Shown here one piece after another: positions 19,101 through 28,324 of a stretch of 64,000 nt of DNA. A program made the translations under genes and the position numbers. The stretch spans positions 372,001-436,000 of the forward strand of contig NZ_JACLZJ010000001.1 in NCBI RefSeq assembly GCF_014253075.1. The letters run 5' to 3'. How positions within the stretch are numbered: position 1 is the first letter of the stretch; the number at the start of each line of letters is the position of its first letter. The DNA comes from Ochrobactrum sp. CM-21-5. Lineage in GTDB: Bacteria > Pseudomonadota > Alphaproteobacteria > Rhizobiales > Rhizobiaceae. Under the pieces are notes generated by a model. That model was not told the origin of the DNA. It saw nothing but the letters and a program-made list of their open reading frames with translations, and made no database searches.

Positions 19101-19409
19101 TGTCTTGCCTTCCGTCAGCAGGCGGCACAATTGCCCATAGGCCGGGCGATCACGCGGATAGACGACCATATCCGGCGTGTCGTCGATGAAGGACAGGCGG
19201 CAGCCGATGAAGAGACGGAAATCGCTTTTCTTGCGAATATCCTTCCATTGCGCATGGGCCCGCACCACACCGGCAAGCGTGTTGCGGTCGGCAATGCCGA
19301 TGCCGGACAGGCCAAGCTCCTGCGCGCGCGCGACCAGCTCCTGCGGATGCGATGCACCGCAAAGGAAGGAAAAATTGCTGGCAGCAGCCATTTCGAAATA
19401 ATGAGCCAT
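16176..19409 (-). CDS. dnaE2: Error-prone DNA polymerase DnaE2 (ImuC)
   Basis: Damage-inducible C-family polymerase (1,077 residues) for translesion synthesis and induced mutagenesis. It has an N-terminal PHP domain (FSFLCGASHPQELV at the start), a PolIII-alpha palm with catalytic aspartates in PPDIDVDFEHERR at about residue 380, the tandem helix-hairpin-helix region, and a C-terminal OB fold (VAGVVTVRQRPGSAKGVVF at about 960). It ends before the replicative DnaE tail. The ATG overlaps the imuB stop by one base (TGATG); a GTG one codon earlier overlaps by four. It forms the last gene of imuA-imuB-dnaE2 and depends on both partners in studied bacteria. Confidence 0.97.
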   Translation of the reverse strand: MAHYFEMAAASNFSFLCGASHPQELVARAQELGLSGIGIADRNTLAGVVRAHAQWKDIRKKSDFRLFIGCRLSFIDDTPDMVVYPRDRPAYGQLCRLLTEGKTRAAIKGECHLLWADLLFRARQFQIAVFPPDDDKPDFAVRLTEIAQAAPGSVWLALSMPHQGQDGRRAERSARFAAEANVPLLATNDVLYHHPDRRALQDVLTATRHHTTVFDTGRLLEKNAERHLKPPEEMLRLFRDYPEAITATADFVAPITFQLDELKYAYPDEPIPPGKTARQHLHDLTWEGAIRHYGADTIPEKVQSLINKELALIAQLEYEPYFLTVYDIVNYARREKILCQGRGSAANSVVCFCLGITGVNPTEVDLLFERFISAERQEPPDIDVDFEHERREQVMQYVYDRYSRDRAAIVATVISYRSRSAIRDVGKALGLTEDVTAALANTVWGISGGGIDKQHIRQAGLDPDNPIIRRAVELAITLIGFPRHLSQHVGGFVLTRDRLDETVPIGPAAMKDRSFIEWDKDDIDEVGLMKVDVLSLGMLTCIRKAFDLIHQHKPEKYGGQKLTLATVEQGDKAVYDMLCKGDSLGVFQVESRAQMNMLPRLQPRKFYDLVIEVAIVRPGPIQGDMVHPYLRRRNRQEPCTLPSPSPEHGPPDELLQILGKTKGVPLFQEQAMRIAMEAAKFTPEEANQLRRAMATFRKMGTIHTMGEKMIEGMVNRGYDRTFAENCFNQIKGFGEYGFPESHAASFAHLVYISAWIKCHHPEVFAAALLNSQPMGFYAPAQIVRDAREHGVTVLPVDVNFSEWDNILEDTLDIRPALRLGFRQIDGFSKRDAELLIGDRQEPYRTIEAMHRRLRLDRRAFTLLADADAFGSLDIDRRAALWSVRRLPNDETLPLFRAAATSELAEESRTKLPEMAASEHVIADYETTRLSLKGHPLQYLREELAAEDVSTCRVVQEGADGRRMKVAGVVTVRQRPGSAKGVVFLTIEDETGIANIVVWPKIMKAFRREVMGARLIYIEGRIQRSPEGVVHLVAAKLQDRSAALIEMSGREPQRLSAPSQTARHPRNVRIMPNSRDFH

Positions 19410-21007
19410 CACGCGAACAACCCATGCAGAAACCAGCGCGGAGAATTGGCGCCGTCATAAAGTCCCTCGCGAAAAATCCAGAAGCGCTGGCCGTTCTCGT
19501 CTTCCACCCGGTAATAATCGCGCAGCTCCGGAACCTCGTGACCGATGGCGAGCCACCATTCCGGTTCGATCCGTTCCGGCCCTTCGGCAAGGCGTACATG
19601 ATGGCGCACGCGTCGCCACACGAAAAACGAAGGCGGGCTGTCGGGAACTTCCGCTACGCTTTCGATTGGCTGCGGCGGGCGAAACAGTTTTATGGGGCGC
19701 GCCGGCGGATCGCCGGGAAGTGTCGACGTATTTTCATAACCGCCCTCGTTGTTGCGATCTCTCTGCAGGGCAGATCGAAGACCGAAAGCGCGTTCGGGAA
19801 TATGTGTGTTTCGCGAAAAGGATACGAGAACGCGCCCCGGCCCGAGCCGTGCCGAAAGCCGATCGACAAGCTGGCTGAAGCCTGCTCCGTCCTCCTCATG
19901 CTGGTCCAGTCCTGTCTGGCGCTGGACGATTGCGGCACTGCGCAGTGCCGCAAGCCGGATCATGTCGAAGCCAAAACCGGCATCGAGCGGATCGGCGAGC
20001 GCATTGAGCCTTTCGCGCACAAGACGCAGAAAAACCTTGTCCTGGCGCAAAGGTTGGCCGGTTTCGATATGGATATGACGTACCTCGCCATCGACACGGA
20101 AGAAGGAGGCTTCAATCAGAAGCGCGCCTTTGCTTTCTGTTTCCAGCTTGGAAAACAGTTCTTTCGCCAGTTCCTGCAAGATGCGTTCGACCAGTTCCAT
20201 CACTGTCACCGGCTCTGACAGGCGGCGTTCGGCGATGCTGAGGGGCATGATGCGCAGCGGCGAAATCGGCGCACGCTCATGCCGTGCCAGCCTGTCGAGT
20301 CTGGTGGAAAGATCGGTGCCGAAACGGGCGACGAGGGCTGAACGGGGAAGCCCCATCACATCGCCGATGCACTTCAATCCGGCGCGTTTGAGGCCAGTCT
20401 CGGCAGTCTCCGACAGCTCAAGCGCGGCAAGCGGCAGACGCGGAACCACCCGGTCGGTTTCAGTCTTGCTGAAAGCGCCGCCTTTGGTTTCACGCGCCAG
20501 AAGCCGTGCGGCAAAGCTGTTATCGGCGATCGCTGCCTGTACACTAAGCCCGGCCCGCTCAATTCGCAGAATCGCGTCCGCGCGTATGGCAGCAAGTCCC
20601 CCAAAAAGGTGGGAGCAGCCGGTTATGTCGAGCATCAGCCCATGCGGTTGATCGAAAGCGACAAGCGGCGTGTAGCGTTCGCACCAATGGGCAAGTCGCT
20701 TGAGCAAGGCTGCGTCGCGTTCCGGCGCGGCTGTTGTCACTTCAAGCCTTTCCACGCGTGCGCGTGCGTCTGTCAGCGCCATGCCAGGGAAAAGGCCGAG
20801 CCTTGCTGCTTCGGCATCCACCGCCGTCAGACGCAGCGCATTGGCCGTGCGTTCTGCCACGACAAGTGGTGCCACGGACTCTAAGCGCGATTTACCGTCA
20901 TGCCGAGCGGCGCGACGAAGCCGATCGGTCGGCAGAAACGGAAACCAGAGGGCGAGGAACAAGCGTTCTGCCGTCCCGTTCTCTTGTACCAAATTCGTGG
21001 GTTTCAT
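19409..21007 (-). CDS. imuB: ImuB, catalytically inactive Y-family polymerase homolog
   Basis: Mutasome hub protein (532 residues) linking DnaE2 to the sliding clamp and ImuA. It has the Y-family layout (LFLALWFPFLPTDRLRR at the start, GLMLDITGCSHLFGG near residue 125, then a helix-hairpin-helix and little-finger region), but catalytic acidic residues typical of active Pol IV are not apparent, as known for ImuB. Starting at MKPTNLV gives an overlap of about 110 bases with the imuA 3' end. No later Met precedes the conserved LFLALWFPF, so this overlap looks real. The stop is joined to dnaE2 by TGATG. Confidence 0.95.
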   Translation of the reverse strand: MKPTNLVQENGTAERLFLALWFPFLPTDRLRRAARHDGKSRLESVAPLVVAERTANALRLTAVDAEAARLGLFPGMALTDARARVERLEVTTAAPERDAALLKRLAHWCERYTPLVAFDQPHGLMLDITGCSHLFGGLAAIRADAILRIERAGLSVQAAIADNSFAARLLARETKGGAFSKTETDRVVPRLPLAALELSETAETGLKRAGLKCIGDVMGLPRSALVARFGTDLSTRLDRLARHERAPISPLRIMPLSIAERRLSEPVTVMELVERILQELAKELFSKLETESKGALLIEASFFRVDGEVRHIHIETGQPLRQDKVFLRLVRERLNALADPLDAGFGFDMIRLAALRSAAIVQRQTGLDQHEEDGAGFSQLVDRLSARLGPGRVLVSFSRNTHIPERAFGLRSALQRDRNNEGGYENTSTLPGDPPARPIKLFRPPQPIESVAEVPDSPPSFFVWRRVRHHVRLAEGPERIEPEWWLAIGHEVPELRDYYRVEDENGQRFWIFREGLYDGANSPRWFLHGLFA

Positions 21008-21749
21008 TGTTCCATTCCATGATCCATCGTCCGCATGTGCCGTGCCGGTTGCGCTCCAGTGTGGCGGAAAAGGCGGGCTTTCCGGGTGCATTCACTCCGC
21101 TTGAACGGGACGGCGCAGGCGCAATTCGCCAGCGGCTGACGGCAGCGCTCTGCACGCCCATCCGATGGCTCCTGAGCAGGATGACGGGCAATTGCGCGGT
21201 TTCTGTTGCCAGAAGCAGGCGGCGCGAGGCGGTCAGGTCGAGACATTTCGGCTGGCCGGACACCGAGGCGACGACGCTGGAAACGAGGTGCGAGACCTTG
21301 CTGCCGCTTCCGGCATCAAGAGCATCGTTCGCCGCTTTCAGGACATCCTGTGCCGTAGGGCAGCGCACGATCAGAAGCCGGGAGGGATTGATCCCGAAGG
21401 CATGAAGCCCTGGCGGATAAAGCCCGCCATATTCATTCGATGCCGACTCTTCCTCAATCCAGATGATCGACCTGTGTGACGGGGAGGCCCGCAAAGCCAG
21501 CGCCAGCGCAAAGCCGGTCGCGGCCATATGGGCTCCGGGGTTTTCCGCGAAGACCTCATGCAACGCACCACCTGCCAGACCATGCGGAAAAGCATCATCC
21601 GCTCCGGCGAGGCCGAGCGTGAAACTGCGTGCGCGCCCAAAGCCCGCACTTGCCTCGTTTCCTGTTCCATTGGCCAAACTGCCTTGCGGGTCATTGCCTT
21701 CAATGGCCGTGACCATGCGCCGCAACGCCGCGATGTCGATGCCGCTCAC
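20898..21749 (-). CDS. imuA: ImuA, SOS mutagenesis protein (RecA-like fold)
   Basis: First gene of the imuA-imuB-dnaE2 cassette (283 residues). ImuA proteins are distant RecA/SulA relatives that interact with ImuB and RecA during translesion synthesis. Visible features include GLAGGALHEVFAENPGAHMAATGF at about residue 57 and a Walker B-like strand IIWIEEES at about 94; a canonical Walker A is lacking, as usual. The C-terminal arginine-rich stretch covers the overlap with imuB. The LexA box sits 20-34 bases upstream of the ATG. Confidence 0.92.
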   Translation of the reverse strand: MSGIDIAALRRMVTAIEGNDPQGSLANGTGNEASAGFGRARSFTLGLAGADDAFPHGLAGGALHEVFAENPGAHMAATGFALALALRASPSHRSIIWIEEESASNEYGGLYPPGLHAFGINPSRLLIVRCPTAQDVLKAANDALDAGSGSKVSHLVSSVVASVSGQPKCLDLTASRRLLLATETAQLPVILLRSHRMGVQSAAVSRWRIAPAPSRSSGVNAPGKPAFSATLERNRHGTCGRWIMEWNNETHEFGTRERDGRTLVPRPLVSVSADRSASSRRSA

Positions 21750-21768
21750 GTCAAAAATCTCACCGTTT

Positions 21769-21783
21769 GTTCACTTTATGTTC
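21769..21783 (-). promoter_or_regulatory. LexA (SOS) box controlling imuA-imuB-dnaE2
   Basis: GTTC-ACTTTAT-GTTC exactly fits the alphaproteobacterial LexA site GTTC-N7-GTTC. It lies 20 bases upstream of the imuA start, where LexA would block transcription until DNA damage. The surrounding operon content makes the assignment strong. Confidence 0.9.
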
Positions 21784-21934
21784 TAGTATTGAATCGAGTC
21801 AGGCAAGAGTCAAGCGGAAGAAGCGTTTGCAATATGGAGGCAGGAGATTGTCTGTGAAACATAGTCGTTTCGTCTATTAATAGATCAGGCTATGCCTTGC
21901 GACCGGGCGGGGAACTGCTTGCGTTCAGTCTAAA

Positions 21935-21968
21935 CAAAAAAAGCCCCCTGCGCAGCAGAGGGCTTTTC
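21935..21968 (-). terminator. Intrinsic terminator of argG
   Basis: On the reverse strand AAAAGCCCTCTGC and GCAGGGGGCTTTTTTT form a strong stem with a three-base loop and a seven-T tail, starting 20 bases after the argG stop. Confidence 0.9.
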
Positions 21969-21987
21969 GTCTGGAATAACGAACCGC

Positions 21988-23208
<1,221 letters not shown>

Positions 23209-23406
23209 AATCAACTTCCGTCTGATGCGATAATGCCCCGGCAAGGGACTGAAGATTAGATGTTGCAGTTCTTTTATCAGTTGGCGGAGATGGCGCAAGT
23301 CGCATGGTGAGGGCTCGAAGGGCGGGCGCAAATTTTGCCAGAAAGAAAATGATGGTGCGGTCATGGAATTCGCGTTAGCTTGCCGCGAATTTTCGGAGCT
23401 CTTTCG

Positions 23407-24066
23407 ATGTCATTCCTGACAAATCTGACCTTTATTCCCGAATGGACGATCTTTGCCCAGTTCATGATCGCAACCGCGATCCTTTCCATCACGCCCGGCC
23501 CGGATATGACGCTGTTCGTCGGTCGCGCCCTTTCTGAAGGAAAGGCCGCAGGCTTTGCCTGCATGGCGGGTGCCAGTACGGGCATCATCATCCATACGAG
23601 CATGGTGGCGCTGGGTCTGTCGGCGCTGGTTCTGGCTTCACCGGCAGCCTTTACGGTTTTGAAAGTAGTGGGTGCGGTCTATCTCGTCTGGCTGGCCGTG
23701 CAGGCCATTCGCAAGGGATCGGCCTTCTCGCCGGAAAAGAACGGCGGCAAGAAGCACACCCTGTTCCAGAACTGGGCAACCGGGCTTGGCATCAATCTGC
23801 TCAATCCGAAGATCATTCTGTTCAACATGACCTTCCTGCCACAGTTCGTTTCCGCACATGATCCCCATGCCATGGGAAAACTGTTCTTCCTTGGCTTGTC
23901 GTTCATACCTCTGGCGCTGCCTTTCACCATTCCTATGGTGGTTGCAGCGGACAAATTCGCCGGACTTCTGAAAAAGAACCCGACGGTTACGCGCCTTGTA
24001 GATTGGCTTTTTGCGGGTGTCTTCTCGGCCTTCGCGCTGAAGATTCTGACAGCACAGGCGAAGTGA
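23407..24066 (+). CDS. LysE/RhtB-family amino acid exporter
   Basis: A 219-residue inner-membrane translocator of the LysE/RhtB family, exporting amino acids or derivatives. It has about six hydrophobic helices and the N-terminal motif [22 protein letters not shown] characteristic of RhtB proteins. The start at MSFLTNLTF follows a GGAG site. It is divergent from argG; that neighbour might suggest arginine-related export, but the family is broad and the substrate is unknown. Confidence 0.9.
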   Translation: MSFLTNLTFIPEWTIFAQFMIATAILSITPGPDMTLFVGRALSEGKAAGFACMAGASTGIIIHTSMVALGLSALVLASPAAFTVLKVVGAVYLVWLAVQAIRKGSAFSPEKNGGKKHTLFQNWATGLGINLLNPKIILFNMTFLPQFVSAHDPHAMGKLFFLGLSFIPLALPFTIPMVVAADKFAGLLKKNPTVTRLVDWLFAGVFSAFALKILTAQAK

Positions 24067-24071
24067 GTCGC

Positions 24072-24575
24072 TTATTCCGTCGGGCGCGTAAAGAGGCGCC
24101 CGGCATTGCGACCGGCAATCAGCCAGTAGACGAACCCGCCAACGACACCTGCTCCGGCTGTTGCCGCTATCCATAGCGACATTTCCGGCAAGCCTTTGCC
24201 GGTACTGAACGGTACCGCAGCACCTGCCGCGGCAAGCCCTATCAAAACACCCGCTACGCAGTAGAACAGCGATGCTCGATAGCTGCGCGCTTCAGCAAGG
24301 ATGATGACAATCGTCGCTGGAAGAAAACTGAAGCCGCCCGCCATGACAGCCAGCACGAAACCGCCGACGAAGACGCTGCTCCAGAAACTCGTCATCGCCC
24401 ACAAGGAACCCGCGTCCGTGTCATTTGCGATCATGACGAAATCGTTCATCAGCGAATCAACGCCGAGGGTACGGAACATGATGGCGGCCAGAAACCAGCC
24501 CGCCGTCAGAACACCGCAGCAATAGCCGATAACGACGATGACGAAGCGCGTTATATAGTCGAAAGTATCGTTCAA
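24072..24575 (-). CDS. Conserved membrane protein of unknown function (167 aa)
   Basis: Unrecognised integral membrane protein with four predicted helices (about residues 10-32, 63-85, 90-120 and 135-155) and short charged loops. The likely start is a TTG (LNDTFDYITRF) because the first internal ATG would remove the first helix; no strong ribosome site is seen. It converges with the LysE gene, with only five bases between the stops, and lies 27 bases upstream of the rlmN stop region on the same strand. Confidence 0.7.
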   Translation of the reverse strand: MNDTFDYITRFVIVVIGYCCGVLTAGWFLAAIMFRTLGVDSLMNDFVMIANDTDAGSLWAMTSFWSSVFVGGFVLAVMAGGFSFLPATIVIILAEARSYRASLFYCVAGVLIGLAAAGAAVPFSTGKGLPEMSLWIAATAGAGVVGGFVYWLIAGRNAGRLFTRPTE

Positions 24576-24602
24576 GCGCGCGTATCCATCCGTTTGCTTT
24601 GA

Positions 24603-25838
24603 TTACTCGCCGTGACCGGCAATCATCATGGCTTCGAGCGCCAGACGTTCACTCTTGCGCATACGCTCCGATTCCGATTTCAGCTGACCGCAGGCAGCGA
24701 GAATGTCGCGGCCGCGTGGTGTGCGGATCGGTGAAGCATAGCCTGCCGCATTCACGTAATCGGCAAAGCGTTCGATGTGCTCCCAGTCCGAGCACTGGTA
24801 GTTGGTGCCGGGCCACGGGTTGAACGGGATCAGGTTGATCTTGGCGGGAATGCCGCGCAAAAGCTTCACCAGAAGCTTCGCGTCTTCCATGCTGTCGTTG
24901 ATATCCTTGAGCATCACATATTCAAAGGTGATGCGCTTGGCGTTGGACAGGCCCGGATATTCACGGCAGGCCTTGATAAGCTGCTCCAGCGGATATTTTT
25001 TGTTGATCGGGACGAGAATATCGCGCAATTCGTCACGCACAGCGTGAAGCGAGATGGCGAGCATCACGCCGATTTCCTCACCGGTGCGATAAATTTCCGG
25101 CACGACGCCGGAGGTCGAAAGCGTGATGCGTCTTTTCGACAGGGAAAGCCCGTCGCCATCGGACGCGATCAGCAGGGCTTTCTTCACTTCCTCGAAATTG
25201 TAGAGCGGCTCACCCATGCCCATCATCACGATGTTGGTGACCTTGCGGCCTTCGGCAGGTACCATGGCGCCGTCGGGTGTATCCTTGTCCGGGAAATCGC
25301 CAAGCCGATCACGGGCAGTCATCAACTGCGCCAGAATTTCTTCTGAGGTGAGATTACGCACCAGTTTTTGTGTGCCGGTATGGCAGAAGGAGCAGGTAAG
25401 GGTGCAGCCAACCTGTGAAGAAATGCAAAGCGTACCGCGGCCTTCTTCAGGAATATAAACGCATTCGATTTCGACCGGGCGACCCGCGCCGCGCGGCGGA
25501 AAGCGGAACAGCCATTTGCGGGTGCCGTCCTGCGAGATTTGTTCTTCAACCACTTCCGGACGCGCAATGGTGAAATGCTCCGCCAGAAGGCTGCGCAGAT
25601 CCTTGGAGATATTGCGCATATCGGCGAAGTCGGAAACGCCGCGTACATAAAGCCAGTGCCAGAGCTGGCTGATGCGCATCTTGACCTGCTTTTGCGTCAC
25701 GCCGACCTTGATCAGCGCTTCGGCCATTTCCTCGCGCGACATGCCGATGAGCGACGGCTTCTGCTCCATATTTGCGCGCGCATGGCGGGCAAGCTGGTCG
25801 CGCGTATCATCAATGGTAAGGTCGAACGAAATGGACAT
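24603..25838 (-). CDS. rlmN: Dual-specificity RNA methyltransferase RlmN
   Basis: Radical-SAM enzyme that methylates C2 of A2503 in 23S rRNA and A37 in some tRNAs. The 411-residue protein carries the CxxxCxxC cluster motif in [12 protein letters not shown] (about residue 145), the N-terminal accessory domain with [13 protein letters not shown], and [16 protein letters not shown]. The C-terminal segment [17 protein letters not shown] holds the second catalytic cysteine. Cytosolic; position suggests a single-gene unit. Confidence 0.97.
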   Translation of the reverse strand: MSISFDLTIDDTRDQLARHARANMEQKPSLIGMSREEMAEALIKVGVTQKQVKMRISQLWHWLYVRGVSDFADMRNISKDLRSLLAEHFTIARPEVVEEQISQDGTRKWLFRFPPRGAGRPVEIECVYIPEEGRGTLCISSQVGCTLTCSFCHTGTQKLVRNLTSEEILAQLMTARDRLGDFPDKDTPDGAMVPAEGRKVTNIVMMGMGEPLYNFEEVKKALLIASDGDGLSLSKRRITLSTSGVVPEIYRTGEEIGVMLAISLHAVRDELRDILVPINKKYPLEQLIKACREYPGLSNAKRITFEYVMLKDINDSMEDAKLLVKLLRGIPAKINLIPFNPWPGTNYQCSDWEHIERFADYVNAAGYASPIRTPRGRDILAACGQLKSESERMRKSERLALEAMMIAGHGE

Positions 25839-26042
25839 CTGTTTTCAACTGTTAAGGGGCGACCACCACAAGGCGCCGGTAAAACTTCCAGATTATCTGG
25901 GCCAATTGCATGGATATGCGGGTCCGTTCATCTGCTTCGATGGACCCTGTTGCGCGCGCTCATAGCATAGAATATGGCATCCGTCATCCTGCACTATATG
26001 GCGGCAGCTATGCAGGACGGCAAGTCTCGTTGGCATAAAACA

Positions 26043-26067
26043 AAAGCCGGGCTTTGGGCCCGGCTTT
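26043..26067 (-). terminator. Intrinsic terminator of the IalB-like gene
   Basis: On the reverse strand AAAGCCGGGC and GCCCGGCTTT form a perfect 10-bp stem with a five-base loop, followed by TTGTTTT. It starts 24 bases after the stop codon of the IalB-family gene. Confidence 0.88.
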
Positions 26068-26090
26068 GATAATCATTCAGCCACCTTGGC

Positions 26091-26594
26091 TTATTTGCAC
26101 TTCTGAATCGCGGCCAATGCAGCAGAAATGCCCTTCAGCGAATAGGTGTAATTGGTCTTGGTGCCGCGCTTGGACTGTGCCTGCACCTTCATGTCCGCAC
26201 CGCCGCGCATGGCGGCGATGAGCTGCGGTTCCTCGGCTGCATTTTCCATCCAGCCGGATTTGCCGTTGACGAACATGGTGAAATTGCGGTTGCCGATGGT
26301 GACGATAACCTTGGCATTCGTATTCAGGTCATAGCCGGCCATGAACTGCGGCTCGAAGCTGATGTTCTGGCCGGGCTTCTGGCTCACGAGGAAGAAGTTA
26401 TCGCCGTGATCGACATTGGACGGAGCCTTCTGGGTCGGAACGGACAGCACATAACAGACCTTGCCATTGCCCGACTGGTAGCTATAGGCGCCCCACGCGT
26501 CGAACTGTTTTATCTGGCTCGGTGTCTGGGCGAGTGCCGAGCCCGCCATCGCAATCATGAACACCGAAGCTGCGACGATCGATTTTCCAAGCAT
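26091..26594 (-). CDS. Invasion-associated locus B (IalB) family protein
   Basis: A 167-residue exported protein of the IalB family, named from Bartonella, where it aids erythrocyte entry. Residues 1-22 form a signal peptide ending GSALAQ. The mature domain begins near FDAWGAYSYQ and has Cys residues in GKVCYVLS and at the very end (QKCK), probably forming a disulfide. The start at MLGKSIVAAS is preferred over a form 17 codons longer. Many non-pathogenic Rhizobiales have IalB proteins, so an invasion role should not be assumed. It has its own terminator. Confidence 0.88.
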   Translation of the reverse strand: MLGKSIVAASVFMIAMAGSALAQTPSQIKQFDAWGAYSYQSGNGKVCYVLSVPTQKAPSNVDHGDNFFLVSQKPGQNISFEPQFMAGYDLNTNAKVIVTIGNRNFTMFVNGKSGWMENAAEEPQLIAAMRGGADMKVQAQSKRGTKTNYTYSLKGISAALAAIQKCK

Positions 26595-26999
26595 GGTTTC
26601 TACCGGTTCTCTTTCGTTTGCTTCAAACTCCAGAGCGCCAGCCACACCGGTTCCACCGGCGCGTGCCGCGCTCTGCTTTTTTCTCCTGGCGCATTTCCGG
26701 ATGCAAAACCGGTTTCCACTTTTGCTGGAAATGCTTTCATCGGGATACCGCCGTTCAACACGCTGCCCCGCTCAGTGACCCTTAACTTGCCTTAATCTGG
26801 GTTACCAAACGGTGAAGTTTTGAAAGAAAACTCAAACGAGCAAGCATGTGGCCCCGCGATCCGTGTCCAAGTTGAATGAAAAGAAAGCGGCAAGAGTTTG
26901 TCGGCATGGGAAGGGAATAGGGTAGGAACTCGGAGCCTAAAAAATTTGCTGCGCGTATCAATCAGGAATTGCCGTCGCCGATAAGCGTCTGCGGTCTAC
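26595..26999. other. Intergenic region of about 405 bp
   Basis: This is the promoter side of the IalB-family gene and the downstream side of the DUF1232 gene. It contains palindrome copy 3 (26,691-26,734). The remainder, moderately AT-rich, shows no credible gene; small frames here lack ribosome sites. Confidence 0.6.
26691..26734. repeat. Short intergenic palindrome, copy 3
   Basis: A 44-bp element with perfect arms GCATTTCC/GGAAATGC; read on the reverse strand the core is AGCAAAAGTGGAAACCGGTT. It is the best-preserved member of the family seen here. Confidence 0.75.
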
Positions 27000-27380
27000 T
27001 CACTCCCTTACTTCGTCATCACTCAACGCCTGCCTTGCTGCCAACCGATGCGCAGGCGTGATATGGGTGCGAACGGCGGTAAGGGCCGCCATCAGGACAG
27101 CAATGTCATCGGTAAAACCGATGCCGGCCAGAATGTCGGGGACAGCATCAAAGGGCAGAACGAAATAGGCGAGCGCTGCCATCAGCGTCATGCGCACGCG
27201 TGTCGGCGTCTTCTGATCGAGCGCGCAATAATAGGCGGCCACGACTTCGTCCATGAATGGAACCATGCGACCGGCGCGGCGCGTGGCTTTCCAAAAGCCT
27301 TCCTTCACCCGCTCGCTGCGCTTCTTGAATTCACTTTCGCTGCCGGGTTCGAGGATTTCACCGATTTTGACGTCATCCAT
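27000..27380 (-). CDS. DUF1232 (YkvA-like) protein
   Basis: A 126-residue protein of the YkvA/DUF1232 family, whose function is unknown. The family core is at about residues 60-100: RMTLMAALAYFVLPFDAVPDILAGIGFTDD, with the conserved PFDAVPD and GFTDD. One or two weakly hydrophobic segments suggest membrane association. It lies 84 bases downstream of phhB on the same strand, so the two may share a transcript. Confidence 0.85.
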   Translation of the reverse strand: MDDVKIGEILEPGSESEFKKRSERVKEGFWKATRRAGRMVPFMDEVVAAYYCALDQKTPTRVRMTLMAALAYFVLPFDAVPDILAGIGFTDDIAVLMAALTAVRTHITPAHRLAARQALSDDEVRE

Positions 27381-27464
27381 CTTTGCTCAACTCCTGTCGT
27401 GCGGTTTCTGGTTCAACCGCACACCGCACAAGAAATGGGGATGGTTGGGTCTCTTCGCAAGTTT

Positions 27465-27758
27465 TCAGAGAGCCAAGGCGTTCATCTTGCGCGCCATCTT
27501 GATGTCCAGTTCAGTGACACCGTTTTCGCTGTGAGTCGCAAGCGTGACGTCAATACGGTTATAGACATTGAACCACTCGGGATGATGATCGAGCTTTTCC
27601 GCATAAAGCGCGACCTGCGCCATGAAGCCGAACGCGGCATTGAAATCCTTGAACCGAAAGCTCTTTGCGATGGCCTCGCGGCCTTCGCTCTTCTGCCAAC
27701 CATCCAGTCCCGCGAGCGCCTGTTTCAGTTCGTCTTCCGTCAGCCGGTTGCGTGCCAT
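27465..27758 (-). CDS. phhB: 4a-hydroxytetrahydrobiopterin dehydratase
   Basis: Pterin-4a-carbinolamine dehydratase (97 residues) that recycles the pterin cofactor after aromatic amino acid hydroxylation. The catalytic motif HHPEW is present within AEKLDHHPEWFNVYNR, with the family's opening LTEDELKQALAGLDGW. The start at MARNRLT is chosen over a form seven codons longer. It is divergent from the phosphatase gene on the other strand, 56 bases apart. Confidence 0.93.
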   Translation of the reverse strand: MARNRLTEDELKQALAGLDGWQKSEGREAIAKSFRFKDFNAAFGFMAQVALYAEKLDHHPEWFNVYNRIDVTLATHSENGVTELDIKMARKMNALAL

Positions 27759-27814
27759 CGTCTTTCGCCTATGTTGCATTTCGGATTTTAACGTATCATA
27801 GCCGCGAGAGTTCC

Positions 27815-28324
27815 GTGACCGTAACAGCCCCGATCAGCATCCTTTTTGTCTGTGCAGGCAATATCTGTCGTTCGCCGCTTGCCGAAGGCGTGATGCGAGA
27901 CGTACTGGAAAAGCGCAGAATCGGGCACGTGTTGATCGATTCGGCTGGTACCAACGGCTATCACACCGGCGAAGAGCCGGATGGGCATTCCATCCGCGTC
28001 GCATCGCGCCACGGTCTCGATATTTCACAGCAGCGTTGCCGCCAGTTGAACGGTGCGGACTTCCGCCGCTTCGACCTCATTCTTGGTATGGACCACTACA
28101 ATATGCGGATGATCGCGCAGCGCGAACCGGGCAATTCGACAAGCCGCATCGGGCTGTTTACGGAAATCGCCGCAGGAAATCCGGTTGAAATCCCCGATCC
28201 CTATTATGGAGATATCGGGGATTTCGAACTGGTTTATCGCATGGTCCTGGCAGCTTCCATGGCGCTGGCCGACCAGTTCTGGCGGGCTGACGCGACCAAA
28301 GGCCAGGCTTCCTCGACGATGTAG
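27815..28324 (+). CDS. Low-molecular-weight protein tyrosine phosphatase
   Basis: A cytosolic LMW phosphatase of 169 residues from the GTG at 27,815 (no ATG lies between there and the motif). The P-loop CX5R is VCAGNICRS, with Cys13 and Arg19; the general acid is in IPDPYYGD near residue 129. In bacteria these enzymes act on phosphotyrosine in proteins, often tied to polysaccharide production, but no partner kinase is nearby. Its last 91 bases overlap the 3' end of the convergent thpR gene. Confidence 0.9.
   Translation: MTVTAPISILFVCAGNICRSPLAEGVMRDVLEKRRIGHVLIDSAGTNGYHTGEEPDGHSIRVASRHGLDISQQRCRQLNGADFRRFDLILGMDHYNMRMIAQREPGNSTSRIGLFTEIAAGNPVEIPDPYYGDIGDFELVYRMVLAASMALADQFWRADATKGQASSTM

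Noticed and set aside
25987-26017. TCCTGCA/TGCAGGA repeat between rlmN and the IalB gene
   Set aside because: Short stem, 17-base loop, no T-run; a convincing terminator already exists nearby.
26777-26790. CtrA-like site (TTAA-6-TTAA) upstream of the IalB gene
   Set aside because: The CtrA consensus needs seven bases between half-sites; here there are six, and the site is about 180 bases from the gene.
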